A DNA stretch of 8,926 nucleotides, from the NCBI GenBank assembly GCA_938010625.1, contig CALLVJ010000032.1, positions 1 to 8,926 on the forward strand, read 5' to 3'. The translations under genes and the position numbers were made by a program. This stretch comes from an uncultured Stomatobaculum sp. Its GTDB lineage: Bacteria > Bacillota > Clostridia > Lachnospirales > Lachnospiraceae. Shown here piece by piece: positions 6,053-8,926 of the stretch; position 1 is the first letter of the stretch, and each line of letters opens with the position of its first letter. The notes under the pieces were generated by a model, which was not told where the DNA came from, searched no databases, and saw only the letters and a program-made list of their open reading frames with translations.

Positions 6053-7063
6053 ATGACAAGGAATGAGCGGCGCGGAGAGCATCAAAAGCTAAAGCTCCTG
6101 TATCTCACAAAAATTTTTCAGGAAGAGACCGATGAGGAGCACACTCTCACCATGGCGGAAATCATTGAAAAGCTCGCACACTATGGCGTCAACGCAGATC
6201 GAAAAACACTCTATCTTGACTTTGCAGAACTCAGGGACTTTGGCTTGGACATTACTACTGCCAGAGCCGGTCACAATACCTATTACTACCTTGGCGCACG
6301 GCAATTTGAACTTCCGGAATTAAAGCTCCTTGTGGATTCTGTGCAGGCAGCAAAATTTATCACCGACAAAAAGTCGAAGGCGCTGATCGAGAAACTGGAA
6401 ACACTGGTCAGCAAGTACGAGGCGACGCAGCTGCAGCGCCAGGTCATTATCTCCGGCCGCATCAAAACCATGAACGAGAGCATCTACTACACGGTCGACA
6501 AAATTCACGAGGCCATCAACAAAGGCTTCCAGATCCGCTTTCAGTACTTCCAGTGGAATCTCAAAAAGGAGATGGAACTTCGGCACAGCGGCGCCTGGTA
6601 TCAAATCAGTCCCTGGGTGCTCATTTGGGACAGTGAATACTACTATCTTGTCGCCTACGATGCAACGAGCAAACAGATTAAGCACTATCGCGTCGATAAG
6701 ATGAAGCGTCTCTCTGTCGTTGAGGAACCGCGCCAGGGATTGGAGTGCTTTCGACAATTCGACACTCCACGTTATTCAAAGGAACTCTTCGGCATGAACG
6801 GCGGTGAGGAGACGATTGTGACACTGGAGGCCGCCAATGAAAAAGTGGGGATTTTGATTGATCGCTTTGGAAAAGACATTTCCATTCGCCCAGTCGATGC
6901 AGAGCACTTCCAGGCGCATGTCAATGTGGCAGTGAGCCGCCTCTTTCTCGGCTGGATCATGGGACTCGGCGGCGATGTTCGCATTGTCGCCCCGCCAAGT
7001 GTCGTTGAGCAAATGCGCGCAGAGGTAAAGCGCCTCTGCGCACAATATCCCATAAAATCCTGA
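6053..7063 (+). CDS. HTH-WYL transcriptional regulator
   Basis: A 336-residue DNA-binding regulator with a WYL ligand-sensing domain. Residues about 10-70 form a winged HTH (TLTMAEIIEKLAHYGVNADRKTLYLDFAELRDFGLDI-type pattern with the RKTLYLDF recognition helix). Residues about 140-225 are the WYL core: ISPWVLIWDSEYYYLVAYD then IKHYRVDKMKRLSV. The naming triad W-Y-L reads Y197-Y198-L199 here, a common conservative variant. Residues about 250-330 match the C-terminal WCX extension. WYL proteins sense nucleic acid or nucleotide ligands and often control neighbouring genes, including defence or DNA-damage functions. ATG 6053 has AGGAGG seven bases upstream. It is the only plus-strand gene in the window, and its partner across the shared promoter region is the HIRAN protein. 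Autoregulation and control of that gene are inferred. Confidence 0.92.
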   Translation: MTRNERRGEHQKLKLLYLTKIFQEETDEEHTLTMAEIIEKLAHYGVNADRKTLYLDFAELRDFGLDITTARAGHNTYYYLGARQFELPELKLLVDSVQAAKFITDKKSKALIEKLETLVSKYEATQLQRQVIISGRIKTMNESIYYTVDKIHEAINKGFQIRFQYFQWNLKKEMELRHSGAWYQISPWVLIWDSEYYYLVAYDATSKQIKHYRVDKMKRLSVVEEPRQGLECFRQFDTPRYSKELFGMNGGEETIVTLEAANEKVGILIDRFGKDISIRPVDAEHFQAHVNVAVSRLFLGWIMGLGGDVRIVAPPSVVEQMRAEVKRLCAQYPIKS

Positions 7064-7130
7064 AAGAGCCCCTGTGATATATGACACTGCTATCTAATTG
7101 TGTCTCCTGTTCCCCTTTCTAGTGATACCA

Positions 7131-7165
7131 ATCGCATGCAAACTCTGCGATCACACTCTGCTTTT
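7131..7165 (+). terminator. possible weak terminator after the WYL gene
   Basis: ATCGCA (7131-7136) and TGCGAT (7146-7151) pair around a nine-base loop; outer GTG/CAC can add a bulged extension. A T-rich stretch begins about ten bases later, overlapping the end of the convergent mutase gene. The gap and short stem make this a weak candidate. No other terminator is seen in the 100 bases between the two convergent genes. Confidence 0.25.
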
Positions 7166-8660
7166 ATTTTTGCACCAGCTTTTCTTCGGTCGCAAAGAAA
7201 GCTGCGACGCGCGCCCAGAGTTCTGCGACGCCGCCTGCATTTTCCGCCTCGAGATTCATTGGCAACACCGGGTCATGCAGAGACTGGCGAAGCAAAATCC
7301 AGCCGGTCGCAGCGCTGTCCTGGCAGCTCACGCGGATCCCCTCGTAGTTCGGTTCGACAATCGTAAAGCGCGGATCCTTGGCCACAAAATCGCGGAAGCG
7401 GGCGAGAACCTCTGCGCCATAGACTTTGAAGTCCGGGTCGAGAATCTGGAAGCGGCGCTCTTCCTCCTCCGCCGGGTTTTGGAGGTCTGCAATCATATCT
7501 TCAATCCGCTGTCCCTTTTTTCGGAGCAATGCCATGCGGCCAATAATTTTTGCCGCGATATAGGCGCCATCATCCGAAAAATTGTTTTCGGCAAAGGCAC
7601 CGTGGCCAGACGTCTCAATCGCAAGCGGACAGTCCTCTCCCGCCATCATGAGCTCATAGCCTTTGTCAATCACGTTCTTATAGCCGCGGCGATAGCGGAA
7701 ATGGCGCAAATGCAACGTTTCCTCGAGAAAGCGCGTCAGACCGTCTGATGTTACGGAATCAGTCACAATCACCGCATGGGGATGCGTCTCTGCCTCAATC
7801 GCAGCGAGCAATGCAATCAGCTTATTGCGATTCACCTCTGTTCCATCGGCAAAAACCACAGCTGCGCGGTCGCCATCGCAGTCAAAAATCACGCCGAGAT
7901 CCGAGCCTGAAGCCTGCACGGCGCGCTTTGCTGCGTCCATCGCGCGCTTATCCTCAGGATTTGGCACATGGTTCGGGAAATTGCCATTCGGCGCGAGAAA
8001 TACACTGCCACTTACGTCCGCGCCAAGCGGCTCCAGAATCTCGGTCGCAAAGAAACCAGCTGCGCCATTGCCGGCATCGACCGCGATTTTAAGCCCCTCG
8101 AGCACCTTCATGCCGGGCTTTTCGCCCGCCTCCAGGCAGATATCATCCCGCATATGCGCGGCATAAATAGCCCTCAGCGGAAAATTTGCGGCAGGCACAT
8201 AGATTTCATAAGCACGTCGCAGAATCCCGTCGAGCTCCTTAGCCGAGAGTGCACCGCCGACCGTGAAGAATTTCATGCCGTTCCGCTGATAGGGCAGATG
8301 GCTCGCCGTCAGCATGATAGCACCGTCAAAGGACGCCTCATCAAGTATCGTGGCCTGGAACATCGCCGGGGTCGTAATGAGTCCGCAGCGGCTTCTCTGT
8401 ACGCCTCTGAGCCCCTCAAGGCAGGCCTCTTCCATCATCTCCGCCGAGACGCGGCTGTCATGACCAACCGCAATCCGCAGCGTCTCCCGGTCTATCTCCG
8501 GATCATCCGCGAGGTAGTCCGCAAATGCCGCCGCAATACACTTGACCATCTCGGGCGTCAGCGTAATTTCCTCCTCTGCAGTCTCAATGACCGTGCCGCG
8601 CACGTCATTTCCGTTCTTGACGCGCAAAAAATCCTCCAAAGTCAAACCAGTTTCTTCCAT
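7164..8660 (-). CDS. phosphomannomutase / phosphoglucomutase (alpha-D-phosphohexomutase family)
   Basis: Interconverts hexose 1- and 6-phosphates, feeding cell-wall and exopolysaccharide sugar nucleotide synthesis. The four family signatures are present in a 498-residue product: phosphoserine loop TASHLPYQRNG (catalytic S120; the usual TASHNP has N changed to L), metal loop DCDGDR (260-265), sugar-binding ETSGHGAF (349-356) and phosphate-binding GIRVSC...LLRQSLHDP (441-464). An N-terminal NGNDVRGT block (16-23) is the usual start of such proteins. I choose ATG 8660, with AAGGA about ten bases upstream. A longer reading from 8702 would add 14 unlike residues, and its GAGG is only two bases from the ATG. 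Its own promoter and flanking terminators indicate a single-gene unit. Glucose versus mannose preference cannot be decided. Confidence 0.93.
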   Translation of the reverse strand: MEETGLTLEDFLRVKNGNDVRGTVIETAEEEITLTPEMVKCIAAAFADYLADDPEIDRETLRIAVGHDSRVSAEMMEEACLEGLRGVQRSRCGLITTPAMFQATILDEASFDGAIMLTASHLPYQRNGMKFFTVGGALSAKELDGILRRAYEIYVPAANFPLRAIYAAHMRDDICLEAGEKPGMKVLEGLKIAVDAGNGAAGFFATEILEPLGADVSGSVFLAPNGNFPNHVPNPEDKRAMDAAKRAVQASGSDLGVIFDCDGDRAAVVFADGTEVNRNKLIALLAAIEAETHPHAVIVTDSVTSDGLTRFLEETLHLRHFRYRRGYKNVIDKGYELMMAGEDCPLAIETSGHGAFAENNFSDDGAYIAAKIIGRMALLRKKGQRIEDMIADLQNPAEEEERRFQILDPDFKVYGAEVLARFRDFVAKDPRFTIVEPNYEGIRVSCQDSAATGWILLRQSLHDPVLPMNLEAENAGGVAELWARVAAFFATEEKLVQK

Positions 8661-8716
8661 ATCTTCTATTTCCTTCCTATCGTTTTGCTGACATCCCAGC
8701 ATTACCTCTGCTTGTC

Positions 8717-8745
8717 AGTATAACAGAGCTCTCCCTTTCACGCAA
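8717..8745 (-). promoter_or_regulatory. sigma-A promoter of the mutase gene
   Basis: On the minus strand TTGCGT (8740-8745), a 17-base spacer, and TATACT (8717-8722) preceded by TGT, so both a -35 and an extended -10. This is the best promoter in the window. Its -35 touches the tail of the upstream terminator. The predicted start near 8710 lies too close to the ATG at 8702 for a normal leader, supporting initiation at 8660. Confidence 0.72.
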
Positions 8746-8777
8746 AAAAGAACTCTCAGCTAGTGAGAGTTCTTTTT
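8745..8777. terminator. strong bidirectional intrinsic terminator
   Basis: Perfect 14-base arms AAAAAGAACTCTCA (8745-8758) and TGAGAGTTCTTTTT (8764-8777) around a five-base GCTAG loop. There is a T run after the stem on both strands. On the minus strand it would end a transcript entering from the right edge, immediately before the mutase promoter. Confidence 0.85.
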
Positions 8778-8926
8778 CATTGCGTCAGATTTCAATACCA
8801 TCGCGCTGCCCAAACGTGGCAAACCAAAAAAACTGCTATAATTCTGCAAAATAACTTTCTGAATTTCAACCGAAAATCTGTAGACACAGATGAAATCCGG
8901 TATATCGGTATTTTGTCTGTATCCGA
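8778..8926. other. AT-rich right edge without a supported gene
   Basis: Two minus-strand frames are open from the edge: one stops near 8793, the other inside the terminator near 8757. Either could be the tail of a gene outside the window, but neither is recognisable. A plus-strand promoter candidate (8834-8842) is followed by a small hairpin ATCTGT-AGAC-ACAGAT (8876-8891). The short plus frame from ATG 8890 lacks a ribosome binding site. Confidence 0.5.
8834..8842 (+). promoter_or_regulatory. perfect extended -10 pointing out of the right edge
   Basis: TGCTATAAT, i.e. TG-N plus a full-consensus TATAAT. No acceptable -35 lies at 16-18 bases. The predicted start near 8849 leads into the hairpin at 8876-8891. 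The transcribed gene would lie beyond the window. Confidence 0.45.

Noticed and set aside
5490..7063. Known anti-phage defence system (BREX, CBASS or similar) around the WYL gene
   Set aside because: WYL regulators accompany such systems, but none of the effector genes is present in the window.
7164..8660. TASHLP instead of TASHNP in the mutase phosphoserine loop as evidence of inactivity
   Set aside because: The catalytic serine, metal loop and substrate loops are intact, and variation at this asparagine is tolerated in the superfamily. I treat it as a normal enzyme.
7968..8723. Plus-strand open frames antisense to the mutase gene
   Set aside because: They mirror a gene with all four phosphohexomutase signatures and have no ribosome binding sites.

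Overview
The window reads as ordinary chromosome from a Gram-positive, anaerobe-type Firmicute. I infer a Lachnospiraceae-like clostridium of moderately high GC from the protein families, the strong AGGAGG-type ribosome binding sites and the extended -10 promoters. No rRNA, tRNA, CRISPR array, transposase or integrase was seen. Every recognisable gene except one (a WYL regulator at 6053-7063) lies on the minus strand.

Layout from left to right. 58-2515 (minus) is a tight three-gene operon, transcribed from right to left: a divergent ketopantoate-reductase-family protein, an M15-type cell-wall peptidase with N-terminal cell-wall-binding repeats and no signal peptide, and a beta-carbonic anhydrase. 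The first two are joined by a GTGA stop/start overlap (or a 5-base gap if the ATG is used). The last two are joined by a stop codon that sits inside the next gene's ribosome binding site. 2647-3768 (minus) is an AT-rich acyltransferase-3 family membrane protein with its own probable promoter. 4099-4668 (minus) is a histidine-phosphatase (phosphoglycerate-mutase family) gene split by one in-frame TAG. 4787-5359 (minus) is an HD-domain phosphohydrolase preceded by a perfect 14-base palindrome, a promoter and the terminator of the gene before it. 5490-5837 (minus) is a small free-standing HIRAN-domain protein. Across a 215-base regulatory region it is divergent from an HTH-WYL transcriptional regulator (6053-7063, plus). 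7164-8660 (minus) is a phosphomannomutase/phosphoglucomutase with a clear sigma-A promoter. A strong bidirectional terminator (8745-8777) isolates it from what lies to the right. The right edge holds one more promoter pointing out of the window.

Most of the genes look like separate housekeeping or envelope functions: sugar-phosphate isomerisation, surface acylation, peptidoglycan cleavage and CO2/bicarbonate balance. The part most like a small undescribed system is the divergent WYL-HIRAN pair, which shares an intergenic region with an inverted repeat over the probable HIRAN start site. The HD-hydrolase gene downstream has its own candidate operator. I see no complete known defence island or mobile element. 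The novelty claims below are modest and rest on promoter and operator architecture and on atypical residues.
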